Part shown: piece after piece, positions 12,601-23,547 of the stretch
Position numbering within the stretch: position 1 is the stretch's first letter
Layout of the letters: every line of letters starts with the position of its first letter
Source of the DNA: Paraspadella gotoi
Lineage: Eukaryota > Chaetognatha
DNA length: 64,000 nt
Direction: 5' to 3'
Assembly: GCA_051294375.1 (NCBI GenBank)
Contig: CM119269.1
Location: 17,098,265-17,162,264, forward strand
Translations under genes and position numbers: made by a program
The notes under the pieces: generated by a model
The model's input: only the letters and a program-made list of their open reading frames with translations
Databases searched by the model: none
What the model was told of the DNA's origin: nothing

Positions 12601-15293
12601 CGCTTCTGTTACCGCATCATGTTCGTGATTAAGACTTTCTCAGTGATGCTTATCGCGGCTCCAATGTGGGGCTATTTCGAAATTTTTCTTTTTCTCAGAT
12701 TCCTGAGTGGTGAGTCGTTATTATTCTTCATACTAAATACTAATGTTTGCGCCTTCACGGTGATCTGACTTTTGACCAGGTATCTCTACCGTTGGTGTCT
12801 ACCTCCCGCTCTTTGTTTTGGGGATGGAAATCACGAGATCGAAGAGACGAACTCTGATCGGAGTCCTTCCTAATATCCCTTTCTCCGCTGGATGTATAAT
12901 GTCCGGTGAGTGATTTGTGGATAATTTATGGTATAATAAAAGTAATTTGCATAATTTTTTTTTAATTCAAAATTCTCCTCCTCTCTCTCCTTCCTCTCTC
13001 TCTCTCTCTCTTCCACTATCTCACTCAGGTGGAATCGCGGCTTGGCTGGACGATTGGCGACATCTGGCTCTTGGACTTTCGCTTCCCGCGCTTTTCATTC
13101 TCCTCGGAATCTTTTCGATGCCAGAATCACTCAGGTTTATTCCCAGCCATCAGTAGTTGGTTACTTGGTAGTTGATGTTTTTGATTGATTCGTTGATCGA
13201 TTGGTTCGTTGAGATTGTTGGTTGTTTGAATAATTTTTGGTTTATTATTTGGTTGATTACAATTTAAATGGTTAGATGGATGGATGCGAGATCGGTTTTC
13301 TGATAGTAAATTGGGTTTGGTGATTTAGTTTTCAGTCAATTTTTCCGCACAGGTGGCTCCTCAGCAAAAACAAAGTCGCCGAGTTGAAGTCGTCCATTCT
13401 TTTGGCGGCGGCGACAAACGGGAAGTTGACTTCATCGTCGGCGAAAGAGCTGGAAACGTTTGTTGATGAACTCGCGGAAGAGCGAGAAAACGAAAAGAAT
13501 AAAACGGAAAATAAAGTAAGGCTTACGTTTTTACTCTACGAAATTTGAAGATATGAAGAAGTAATAGAAAAATGCAAACAAAAGAATCATTTTAAACAAA
13601 CAAATGTAAAGAGTACAATTTTAAGCAAGCTAATTTATTTTTATATCTCAAGTTATGCCAAAATTCGAGTTCTTCGTTTTCACTATGTTCAATTAATGTC
13701 CAAGTTTTTTTTAAAAATAGTTGAGCTATTTGATTATTTTTTGTTTATAATTTTTTGTTCATTTTACACAAAAAGAGAGAAAGAAAAATTTAGCTTGGCA
13801 AACTGAAAAACCTACAATGAAGACTTGTACATGTATAGAAGAAGCCAAACCAAACCTAATGTTTTATATTGCTTTTTTCCCATTAATTTACCGTAGTGAG
13901 AATTAAATAATAAAAAGCCTCCTACCTGACCTCTGACCACAGTGACCACTGACCACTGACCACAGTGACCAGTGACCAACCTATTAGTAACTATGCCAAA
14001 AAATTTTTTTACTCAGGTCGGTGTGAGAGATTTGTTCAAAACTAGACAGATGGCGGCCAAGACTCTCATCCTTACATTTAATTGGCTCGCGTGTTCTGCT
14101 GTCTACTGTGGCGCCACAATCAACATTGCAAGGATGGACATTTCTCCCTTCGTTGGTCTCATAGTTTCTGGTAAGAGAATGAGATTAATTGGTGACAGAA
14201 TAAGAATAATTCTTTATTCTATTATGTTGAGTTGGTTGATTACTATTACACTTAATATATTGGAAGACATAGTAAGTTCAATACATCAAATAATGTTAGG
14301 TACCGACCTGAAAAAGACAAATAGCCTTTACTCACTGTTTTTTCATACTCACCCCAACTCCCTTCAAAGGCTCCAGCGAGATCTTGGCTGAGCTTATCCT
14401 TCTTCTCATCCTTGACCGACTTGGCCGCAAGGTCTGCCACTCGACAGCGATGCTTATGACTGGCGTCGTCTGCTTGGCTTCCATTTTCGTTTCCTCTGAT
14501 GAAGCCGCCTTCACATTGAGCATGATCGGTAGAGGGCAATTCTGCCTGTCAGATTGACAGTTCATCTGTCAATTTGTTTGTCATTTTATTTGCAATTTTT
14601 CTGTCACCTTTTTCGCACAGGAAAGCTATTCATCACCAGTGCTTACGTGACCATCTTCATTTATGCAGCAGAGATTTACCCTACCCCCTTGCGAAACACG
14701 GGTATGTTTCCTTAGTCCCTTTTATCCATTTTCAAATAAAGGTTATAAAGGTCACCTCCCAGGCATGGGGCTGAGTTCCCTTGTGGCACGGATTGGAACC
14801 ATGGTGTCGCCGCTTCTGGTGGACTTCTCCAGCAGCGCCACAATGCCGCTTTTGATCTTTGGTTTCATTGCAAGCGTCGCTGGTATAATATGGGATGAAA
14901 ATCTTTTTATCTGTCAATCAATTAATTAATAATAAATGAATCAATCTAACAGTTAATCAATAAACCAGGCAACCTATCAATCAGTTAAACAGTCAAATAA
15001 ACATTCATTTAGTAGATCATTCTGTTAATTAATAAATAAATTAAATAATATTTGTGATAAAATAATAAAAATTCAATCATTCAATTCAACTACACTGAAG
15101 ATCCTTTTCAAACTTTTCTCTAGGCTTCCTTTCCTTGTTTCTTCCGGAAACGGCTGGCCATCCAATGCCGGAGACAAGTCAAGATGCCGAGAGGCTCCTG
15201 TTGGAGAGTCCGTTGGCGGTGTTCTGCCGGAATCCGTGTCGGCGTCGTGAAGGGAAGGCGGGCGTAGGGAGGCAGGGAAGGGGAGCTGTTTGA
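9654..15293 (+). CDS. SLC22-type organic ion transporter, tandem copy B
   Basis: Intact paralogue of the upstream gene. Exons: 9654-9886, 10124-10253, 10343-10385, 10473-10633, 12580-12709, 12780-12905, 13029-13134, 13353-13515, 14017-14170, 14370-14528, 14621-14701, 14763-14882, 15124-15293. The sum is 1,776 nt, 591 aa plus stop. Ten of 13 exons have exactly the same length as in copy A, and intron phases are identical. The differences are in the Asp/Ser-rich N-terminus and the extracellular loop (exons 1, 3, 4). Landmarks: SDKFGRR at about 191-197, MPESLRWLLS (Leu where copy A has the usual Pro), DRLGRK, AEIYPTPLRNTGMG, then a basic C-terminal tail. Intron 4 is 1.9 kb against 0.3 kb in copy A because of nested mobile elements. 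Shared family role: proton- or gradient-linked transport of organic ions. Substrate unknown. Confidence 0.93.
9925..9985. repeat. Short tandem repeat in intron 1 of SLC22 copy B
   Basis: Four to five tandem copies of AAACATTGTTT(ATT), period 12-16. Confidence 0.8.
10745..10979 (-). mobile_element. SINE-like repeat, copy 1 (intron 4, SLC22 B)
   Basis: About 235 bp, present three times in the window (also 11,588-11,819 and 20,711-20,924). In its own orientation it starts with a small hairpin (GGTGGACTAAAATCCACC). It then has a tRNA-like stretch with TTGGTGCCGGAGG (A-box-like) and GGGGTTCTAGCCCGG (B-box-like, one base off consensus), and it ends TTACTGTCTCTTCAGTG. A tRNA-derived SINE is likely, though both boxes are imperfect and no A-tail is seen. 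Confidence 0.7.
11040..11200 (+). repeat. Dispersed repeat family R1, copy 2
   Basis: Matches the reverse complement of 290-440, from CAACAGCCGGGTTGCCTGTG through GCGTTTAACCTTGGACGG. It lies between the SINE-like copy and the long-TIR element inside intron 4 of SLC22 copy B. Confidence 0.7.
11282..12492. mobile_element. Long-TIR (foldback) DNA transposon, non-autonomous
   Basis: The ends are long inverted repeats. GAGCGTTGAAAAATAACA at the left pairs with CGTTATTTTTCAACGCCC at the right, and pairing continues through the block with TCACTTGA and CATCATCGAATTCTA (11,340-11,420 against 12,360-12,440). A second inner palindrome spans 11,895-12,120 around AAAAAGTTGATATAAGAAA. The 9-bp string TATCCAGTC flanks both sides (11,273-11,281 and 12,493-12,501). 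A 9-bp duplication plus long TIRs is typical of Mutator-like elements (inference). It has no transposase and is interrupted by the SINE-like copy at 11,588-11,819. Confidence 0.75.
11588..11819 (+). mobile_element. SINE-like repeat, copy 2 (nested in foldback element)
   Basis: Plus-strand copy of the repeat at 10,745-10,979, facing it head to head 600 bp away. It sits inside one arm of the long-TIR element, so it inserted after that element did. Confidence 0.72.
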
Positions 15294-15426
15294 AGAACTG
15301 AGATCTGTTATAACGACTGTCAGTTTTTTGCTTGCAGTTATCAAACAATTGTTATACTATAGTTTAAATTGGTTTACAATACAAATAAGCTTTAAACAAG
15401 GCTGTTGCTTTCCAGTCTGATTATAA

Positions 15427-15432
15427 AATAAA
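15427..15432 (+). terminator. AATAAA polyadenylation signal, SLC22 copy B
   Basis: AATAAA in the 3' UTR block conserved with copy A (AAGCTTTAAACAAGG, TTTCCAGTCTGAT). It lies 133 nt after the stop because of a roughly 45-nt insertion after the stop codon. Confidence 0.75.
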
Positions 15433-16005
15433 AGCTATTAGACTGGAGTCTTCAACTGATTCACTTTGATGTTAATTTTCAATAATACAATTGGCGAATT
15501 TTTTTAATTATTTAACTCTCACAGGCTTCACAAGACATTACACTTTCATAATATCCCAATGTTAATGTAATTTATTATATTTTTTTTACCCATAAATTTT
15601 AAAAGAATAGAAAGTTATGGATTAAAGTGAAATTTGAGAATATTCACATCATTCCTCATCTAACGATATAAAAAAAAAAAAAAAAGCTGACTTCTTTTGG
15701 AATAATTTTCTTCTAACTGAATCTAAATCCAAATTTTCTCACTAAGCTGGTTTGGATTGATTAAAATGATCAAATTGATTTGTTGAGATAAAATTTAACT
15801 TTGGATATTCTTGTAAATTCTGGTAAATTATAAAATTTTAAACTTGATTCTCTTACTAGTAAGAAAAAAACACCTTATGTGTTTAAAATTTAATGAAAAT
15901 GATATATTTATAGTTGAAAGCATTCCAAATTTTCTTAATTTCTAAACAATACCAAAATTTCAAATTCTTAGATTTGTAATGATGAAACAAATTTAAGCAA
16001 ACCAT
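15433..16005. other. AT-rich spacer between convergent genes
   Basis: AT-rich sequence with homopolymers between the 3' end of SLC22 copy B and the MITE that closes the convergent SLC16-like gene. No exon or domain seen on either strand. Confidence 0.6.
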
Positions 16006-16392
16006 GTCGGATCTGCCCACGATCATTTACGATAATTAATTAATTAATTCAAGTTAATTAATTAATTAATTAGGCAATTAATTAATTAATTAATTGATTA
16101 GTAAAATAGTAAAAATAGTTTAATAGTGAAATAAATTTTTTTGGTTTCTTCACTTAGACTATTCCATTGAAACTTCCTATCCAGCTCAATCACACACTTC
16201 CCTACCCACATAAAATTTCATTCCAATAGATAGACAGACAGACAGATAGACGAAAATCTTTTTTTTTAATAATTTATCATAATTCGATGTTCTGATATGA
16301 TATAAGTGAATGCCCGACAAGATCAAGGGGGCGGACCGATGGACCGACAAAGTGGACTATAGAGTCGGGATCTGCTGTAAAGCAGATCCGAC
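16006..16392 (-). mobile_element. MITE family M1, copy 2
   Basis: A 387-bp element bounded by perfect 11-bp inverted repeats GTCGGATCTGC (16,006-16,016) and GCAGATCCGAC (16,382-16,392). At the 16,392 end the terminal repeat is followed at once by its own near inverse (AGCAGATCCCGAC), giving a terminal hairpin. It contains a TTAA tandem tract (16,031-16,098) and a small GACA/GATA repeat. It shares sequence with 3,755-4,292 and 44,190-44,430. The last coding bases of the neighbouring transporter gene run into it. Confidence 0.85.
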
Positions 16393-19300
16393 TAAAAATC
16401 GTAAAATAATCAAAACCAAAAGGCCCAAAAAATTCATACCAGCAGCAGCGTAAAAGACAAGAGGAAAGTAGCCAAAACTCTCCTTGATGTAACCTAAAAC
16501 ATTTATATTAAATTATTTTTTCATTTTAAATATCTTTAAAAGCATTTTTTTAATGGAATTATTATACCAAAAAGGAGAGGAGTGCCTAAATTAACGCTAC
16601 CAGAGACGATGGTTGAAAAGGCTAACGTATATGAAAAGTTGTTGGTTCCATAAAAATCCGCTAGAAATGGGTAATATATTGCAATCCATCCCCCTATTAA
16701 AACATTTCAAGGATGTAACGATTACTTAAAATAATAAATTTTATGTATTAACAGATTCAAATGTTTCCTTATATATTGAATTTGAAATAAAACGCATAAT
16801 TAAGGCGTAGTAAAATTTCTAAGTTTAACTTTAATTAAAATTCTAAAAGTGAAGAACCAACAACATTATACTTATGAACATTTATGTAATAAAAAAATTT
16901 ATAATAAATTTTACAATTTATGTAGTAGCCCATATTTATACTAGTACTAAACCAATAAATGTTAAATTTTCAAAACAGTTTTTTCTAAGATTCTTTTGCA
17001 GAATTGGATTCGTCATAAAAAGTTGATAAAAAGAAATATAACTCTTTTTGAAAAATTCCTTCATTAAGTGGGTCAAAAATTTAAAAAAGCTACATTTTAA
17101 ACTGAAAATTTTTTTTTTATATATTAAATATAGTTTTTTTAATTTTTAACCCTCTTAATGAAAGAATTTTTAAAAATTATTTATATTTTCTTTTATCAAC
17201 TTTTGACGAGGAATTCAAATCTGCAATCAAAATTAAGAAAAGCCTATTTTAAAATTTTTCGATTTTATAAGGATAGTACTATATATAAATATAGCCTACT
17301 GCGAAAATTAAAAAACATAAAATTCATTTTTTTTACAAATTAATGTTCACTGATGGTATGTTGTTCACAATTGACTTTTAGAATTTTCGTATGTTGCTTT
17401 TTTCTTATTATATATGTTGTCATTTATAATTAACAAAAATTAACAGATAATTCTAATAATACTATTATTAATACTATTAATACTATTCTTACCATATGCA
17501 ACACCATACACAACGCTAGCGCCCACCAACTGAGAGAAGGATCTGCTCATAGCCATAAAAACGGCGCCAATCACTTTGAGCACCTCGTTGCAAATGAGAA
17601 TTGTCAATATTCTGTCTCGAAAAAGTTTAAAAGTCAACAGTCGTCCCATGACGACCCGAGTGACAAGATCAAAGCAACTGAGGCACAGCACCAACGTTGC
17701 AACCTACAATATTTTATATAGTTTGAATTTCGGTAATTTTTTTTCTTTTTTTTTTTGTCCGTCATCTCCCCTCTCTTACAAGGAGCTTTTCAATCATTTC
17801 TTACTCACAGCATTTTGGTTCAGATTCCTATTGATTTCTACAGAGATTTTTTTAGGACAAAAGAACACTTCGTTAGAGATCCTGTTCTTTTTTGTGAAAC
17901 AAAACAAAAAGCTATTTACAAGCGGGCCCCCAAAACAAAAGAGCATTCAGTCAGACAAGATAGCACTTTTGATTAAGTTTTAAAAATTATTTACCAGATG
18001 TCTCATTCTTTTTTAAGAAACAAAGGAACATGCATAATAAATATGATCTTCACCTACTAAATCTTCCTTTGCACCTGCTTTTACACAAAATAGCAATTTC
18101 TGTTTAAATTTCTATCATTCCAAAAAATAATTTAGAAATGGGACGAGCTGAGTTGTACCATACAATACAACAGGGGAATTTAGAAATCATGAATATAACT
18201 AATCTTACATCATCATCGTCGATTTCATTGTGAGATGCCCAGGAAGGATGGTAAATGAGTACTGAAATCATCGCCCCAAAATGAAGACCCATGTATACCA
18301 GATTGAGAGCGAAGCGCGGGTCCTTAAGCAGCGCCTTGGCACTTGGTTTTTGCACTTCGCTGCTTCAATGGCGTCTTTCGACGGAAAAGTGTTGGTACAA
18401 TTTTCCGTAGTTTCCAAACTTGCTTGATCCTTAATAAACACCTTTGCTTCTCCATCATTTTTTAAACCACTTTCCTTTTTTTCATTCAACACTAGTTCTG
18501 CACAGGTCTTTGCATCCCCTGAACAGCTTTGCCTTGAGGTTCCCACTGTCCAACTGTCCTCCTCATTTATCTCTGGCCTTGCTCTTATCGCGTCTTCAAG
18601 GCTTTCTGATTCTTTCCCAACTGAGCTTGCTCCGACATCCTTCATTTCAACAACCTCTCCTTTAATCATCCCCACTCTCTGACCTCCTCCTCTTCTTCCA
18701 CCTCTTACTACGTCTTCTTCCTCATCTTCTTCCCTAAATCTCCGCAAGATCAACCCGACAGGGATGAGATGAAGAAAAACCCCAGCAAGGACAAGGAAGC
18801 ATCCCCTCCATCTGAACTCTCGTTTCAAACGGACGAAGATTTTCGGGAGGGCGATTCCCGCGACGGGAGACCCGACGAGAGCGAAGGCGAGGGCAAGAGG
18901 GCGGTAGTGGTTCATCCAAGTGCCGAGGACGATGAGGGCGCTGAACACGGCCGCGTTCGAGCCGACGAACGCCACTCCGAACTGCGGTGGGGGGGGGGGA
19001 ATTACGTACTTTTTAAAAATTGGATGATTAATTGATTATAGTCTTAATTAATACATTTTTCTTATTTAACTATTTTCATTTGAAATCTTAATGCAGAAAA
19101 TGTCTTTATAAAAGAATATCTTGAAGATGCCGATTACACCAATTAATTCAATCTCAAACAGTATAACTTAACTATTTTCTTATCAATGTGACTTTGTTAG
19201 TCTTTCATTGCTGAAGCGGGCCGGTGTTTAGTACTAGAGGCAAAGCAGGTAATTCTGTAAACAGGCAAATTTTAAACTCTAAGATTTTACACCAATAAGC

Positions 19301-20367
19301 TTTATTTTGCAAGCTTAATTGCAATGGTAACAGATGAAAAAGTGGTTACAATTGTTATTATAAAATAAATTTAACAAAAGTTTGATTGTAATTAATTTTT
19401 TCCTTGTCTCTCTTAACCAGCAAAGCGAGAACGCCCAATGAGCTTGCCCAAGATACACCGATCAATGCCCCGGCGCTGACAACGCCGCCCGCTGCACAGA
19501 TGACTCCCGGCGGCAAACGTCCCACTAATGGCAACATAAACAGGCTGGCCAAGCCATCCATGGACCAACAGCAAGCTGCAACGAATGCTGCCTGCGACTG
19601 TAAGAGAGTAAGAGGATTATATTAAAGCTTGCAGGGACCTGCTATGTCATTATCTTGTAAGAGTGCTGGAGGGCTTAAACCACTAAAGCCTGTCCAAAGT
19701 CCAGGGCAAGATAGCTTATTTATTAAATGAATGGATAATTTTTATATTGGGCTAATGCTAAATCTCTAGCCCTAGTCGGAACGGTCCTTGCAAAAAGAGT
19801 GACGGGCCGGTTAAACCACCGGTAGAAAGCCTATCGCCGAAAACGAAGTTCCGGAAAGCAAGGCAACTGACGGAAAAATCTTCCAGACCCACTGGGCTCA
19901 CTAAGTGTCGAGGCTATCCACACCCTTACCCTCCTTCTTTACTCTCGGTTACTTCACCCGATAGGGTTATTCATTCTCTCCAAATAGTAATAGTAATGAA
20001 GGTCATTTTAACAATTTTTCTGTCTTGCGAATCACCTCACCATCACCGATGAGCATTAAATACTTGGGTTAACTTAAAGAACAAAAGAGGGGCGCTTTTC
20101 GGAAATAGCCATTTTTTTTGGGTTCAGTTACACAACGACTAACGTTGGCGACTCCATAATCTCTCTCCCAGTCGCCGAGAAAGATGCCCATCGTCCTGAT
20201 GGAACCGAAATTGATGACGACTGAGATGAAAGTAACGAAACAAATGATCCAACCGCGAATTCCATCCTTTACGTCTGCAGAAATGTTAACGTTGCTCTAT
20301 TCATTTTGATAAAACTGAAAAAAGTTTTATAAATTTTAGCAAAGGGATTATTCTTACCTCTTTTCAT
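16357..20367 (-). CDS. SLC16-like monocarboxylate transporter, one apparent frameshift
   Basis: A 12-TM major facilitator of the monocarboxylate transporter (MCT/SLC16) type, expected in the plasma membrane. Exons on minus: 20367-20358, 20274-20144, 19597-19418, 18981-18209, 17703-17493, 16693-16568, 16493-16357, all with GT/AG borders. Landmarks: KDGIRGWIICFVTFISVV, a degenerate form of the MCT TM1 signature that keeps the GW; SMDGLASLFMLPLVGRLP; HYRPLALAFALVGSPVAG with a WRG motif (TM4-5); a highly charged cytosolic loop of ~140 residues; KALLKDPRF opening the second half; FDLVTRVVMGR; and GTNNFSYTLAFSTIVSGSVN with GYIKESFGYFPLVFYAAAG (TM11-12). The sum is 1,568 nt. One base is missing in an A5 run at about 18,346-18,350, and one more A would give 522 aa. 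This may be a base error or a real lesion. The last ~12 codons and the TAG lie in a MITE. Substrate unknown. Confidence 0.85.
16840..17345. mobile_element. Palindromic relative of the long-TIR element
   Basis: An AT-rich hairpin in intron 5 of the SLC16-like gene. AAAAGTTGATAAAAAGAAATATA (16,999 onward) is answered by TATATTTTCTTTTATCAACTTTT near 17,180-17,205, and TTCCTTCATTAAGTGGGT by ACCCTCTTAATGAAAGAATT. These are the inner-palindrome sequences of the element at 11,282-12,492, so it is a diverged or partial copy. Outer ends were not resolved. Confidence 0.6.
19685..19750 (+). repeat. Short dispersed repeat R2, copy 3
   Basis: In intron 2 of the SLC16-like gene. AAAGCCTGTCCAAAGTCC through TTATTTATTAAATGAATGG repeats 2,503-2,575. 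It is followed by ~230 bp of GC-richer sequence (19,760-19,990) that looks foreign to the AT-rich intron but that I cannot assign. Confidence 0.65.
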
Positions 20368-20710
20368 GATGTTATTGAGTTTCAGGCCAATTTTTATTAA
20401 AAATAATTTGAAAATCTTATGAAATGATTGTGATTTTGGTCGCATTGAAACGGAGTTAGTCTAAGGCAAGGGAGACGCCGCCATTTCCGGAATTGTCAAA
20501 AATCCCGAGGAAAAGAACGAATTATATCCGTCAACATTTCAACGAGTGGGATGTCAGAAAACCGGTTTCAATACTTAACTTGATTTTTGTCACGTTTTTC
20601 AGGTTTTATTTTAATCTATTTAGATGATTATATTGATCATACGAATTCAATCGACATCAAAACAAGTTTGAACAAACAATTTCGAATCTGCCTACGATAA
20701 TTTAGCGGAA

Positions 20711-20924
20711 TGGTGGACGAAAATCCACCAACCGTTCATCAGCGGCCATTGGTGCCGGAGCCAAGTCATTCGCCTCCAAACCCAAAGGTCCGGGGTTCTA
20801 ACCCGGTGGTTGCCTAGCAGTTAAGAGAGACGGGGCGGTGTTACAGCCTGATCCGAACCTCAGGGACTGCTTATATTGAACGTTTCTGTAATTAACCCAT
20901 AACAATAATTACTGTCTCTTCAGT
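20711..20924 (+). mobile_element. SINE-like repeat, copy 3
   Basis: Third copy of the 235-bp repeat, just upstream (5') of the SLC16-like gene. It has a small internal deletion around the GGGGCG..GGTGTTACAG junction. Immediately before it, CGAATCTGCCTACGATAATTTA resembles an M1 MITE end, so it may have inserted into an M1 remnant. Confidence 0.7.
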
Positions 20925-21262
20925 GGTACAGCAGCTAAATTCATGAAAAAAAAATGGCGAGGCATGACATCTTTATCAATAGTTGATACGATAATGATCG
21001 ATAATTTACGTGATCATAATCTATCATTCATCAATGACACAATGGTGCCCGATGAATGTGACAAGAAGATTCATAAATAAATAGAGAGAGAGAGAGAAAT
21101 ATTGTTGGACTTAAACTCTCGTTGTAGTTCATCTACATAACTAATCATGTACCTAGATCATAACCTTATAAATCATAACAGATTTCTCTATAAATCAATT
21201 AAAGATTTATCAATCAATTAATTAACCAAATTAACAATAAATTAATCATAGATGAATTGAGA

Positions 21263-21355
21263 TAATATTTTGTGCGTGGGTTTGTGATCTTGCTATGTAG
21301 TTATAAAGTTTTGATGGAATCGTGCAAGTGAAAATGAGTTTTAATGGAAAAAACA
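21263..21355 (+). mobile_element. M1 MITE remnant
   Basis: GTGCGTGGGTTTGTGATCTTG through AAGTTTTGATGGAATCGTGC and GAAAATGAGTTTTAATGG matches the internal part of the M1 copy at 4,150-4,225. Termini are not found, apart from a possible left-end remnant at 20,687-20,706. Confidence 0.55.
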
Positions 21356-21496
21356 TTTACTTAAATTTTTTTACAGTTTCCATCTCTTTCTCTCTCTTTC
21401 TCACAGATAAAATAATGATTTATTAAAAAAATTGTTATGATTTATAATCTATTTATCTGTTATAAAAAATTCATGAAAAAATTCTACAAATTGAAA

Positions 21497-21675
21497 AAAT
21501 TATGCAAGTTGACCAAATAATGCCAGTTAACCAAATTTTGCTAGTTGGCCAAATTATACTAGTTAACCAAATTATGCCAGTTGACCAATTTATGCCAGTT
21601 CACAAAATTATGCCAGTTGACCAAATTATGCCAGTTGACCAAATTATGTAAGTTAACCAAATTATGCAAGTTGAT
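21497..21675 (+). repeat. 18-bp tandem repeat, about 10 copies
   Basis: Repeats of the unit ATGCCAGTTGACCAAATT with substitutions (AACC/GGCC/CACA in place of GACC). No spacers, so not a CRISPR-like array. Noncoding. Confidence 0.9.
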
Positions 21676-21830
21676 ATTGGCGCAGCTACTGGTTCATTGA
21701 TAGATCAATTGATTTACAGATTTTTCCATAGATTTATTAAGAAGGCTTACGAACCAGTACGTATTTGATTATGAGTTGCAAGCTTTGACTTAAAACATTT
21801 AACCTTTTCCTTTTTTTAGATGGATGGTTG

Positions 21831-21883
<53 letters not shown>

Positions 21884-22439
21884 CTTTCTCTCAAAAAGAA
21901 GCGAAAAAACTGTAAAACTAAATCTTTCCAAAGTTTTCACGCTCGATTTTCCCTCGCGAGTCTCCATGGAAACGAAGGGACGCGCGGCGTCATCGACCGG
22001 CCACATTTTGGGCGTGGCCGGCGCCGCGGGCGGCACCGCAGGCGTCCCCCCGCGTCGGCCGGCGTCGCGAAGTCGACCGTGACGCCCTAAAACCGCGGGG
22101 TCGACGGACGAAGTCTTGGATTGAGAGAAGAAAGGGTATGGTGTAGAAATATGAGAGGGGAGGTGACGGGGTGCAATGAACTTTGTGTGGGCGTAAGCGG
22201 ATTCACGCCGGAGTGTGTTCGTTAGTTTTGTGGATTTTTCAAAATTATTGCGATTATCGGTTTATAGTTTTCACGAGAAAACAGCTGGGATAAATATTTT
22301 TAACTCAAATATTAGTAAATAGCATAAGAAATTAGAAGATTTGAATGTGTTGAGTGGTTTTAACAAACTTTTCTCGGACTCTATTCTAAAAACAATCGCG
22401 GTTGGCAAGAGAGAAAGAGAGGAAGAGAGAGGCTTTATT
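21676..22439. other. Intergenic with CT tract and CpG-rich patch
   Basis: Includes a (CT)n tract at 21,834-21,890 and a GC-rich patch at 22,005-22,080 with CGGC-type repeats. Open frames here are translations of these low-complexity parts. Nothing recognisable. Confidence 0.55.
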
Positions 22440-22713
22440 TTTTAAAAAAAATTATCCATTTAACTCAAGTTTTCTAAACTTTAAAACGCGTCCATTTTTT
22501 TTCATTTTGTCCCCCCTCCCGACAGAAACCATAAACTCCCCCAGATATTTTCCCATCTTCTCGGCTTTTAAAGAAAAGCGGGGTTCCCTGCGACGAGAAC
22601 AAGAAGCCGGACAGAAAAGTGCCCACTTAACGTCACCGACGATGATGACGCCGCAATTAAACCAAACTTAATGTTGACGACTACCGCGCCGCCGAGGCTC
22701 TGGCTCTTGCTCT

Positions 22714-22767
<54 letters not shown>

Positions 22768-23495
22768 TCCTCTCTCTCTCTCTCCTCCCTCGCGTCTTGC
22801 TTTCGTTCCAAGCGCGTCAGAAGATAGTTCGTAAGAGTTCTTAATGAAGTTTTCAGATAACTACACAGAATTGTTTAAATTATTACATATTACTTGTCAT
22901 ACCACATGTTCTTTTATAATATTTGAAATTAGCCTCTCTCAACTATCCCAAGTGCGCTTGACCGAATAGAACCCAAACGGTTGCGCAGTTATCGTCATCG
23001 CAGGCTGTCGTCGTCGTCGTCGTCGTCATCGTCACCAAAGTTGGACTAAAATGAAAACAACAGAAAACAAAGAATGAGACGCTGACGAAAACGGCCACCA
23101 AAAAAAAAAAAAAAAAAAAACTCCACAACATTTTTTTTCGTATCTGAATGTCGAATCGTCGAAAAAGGTGAGGTCGATGGAATCGTTCGAGTCCTTACCT
23201 TTCTCTCCTTCCTCTCACTCGAAGGGAAGAAGAGTCGAAGCGACGAGGAGAATGAAGTATTTACATTTGCAGAAAGCGACGGTTAAGAACGCCAGAGGCG
23301 TCGGCGGCGTCGGCGGCGCGCGGCGTCGCGGCGTCGCTCGGCCCGCCGCGCCTATTACCGCAAATGGCCACCGGTCCCTCGTCGTCTCTTTAAAAACCCA
23401 TTAAAATCATTGTTTTCCGTCGGACTGAAGAGAAGTTAAGGACGTGCGGCCGCTTTGCCGCCCTCTTCTCTCTCTCTCTCTCTCGCTCTCTCTCC

Positions 23496-23547
<52 letters not shown>
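22440..23547 (+). repeat. Duplicated segment A, left copy
   Basis: Runs from TATCCATTTAACTCAAGTTT through AAAGTGCCCACTTAACGTC, GACGACTACCGCGCCG, a CT tract, a CGT repeat and the GTCGGCGG patch, and ends in a CT tract at a 25-N gap. The same order recurs, in the same orientation, at about 26,046-27,170. Differences are mainly 1-3 base indels. Confidence 0.85.

Noticed and set aside
21497-21675. Repeat array resembling a CRISPR
   Set aside because: Units are directly adjacent with no spacers, and the genome is eukaryotic.
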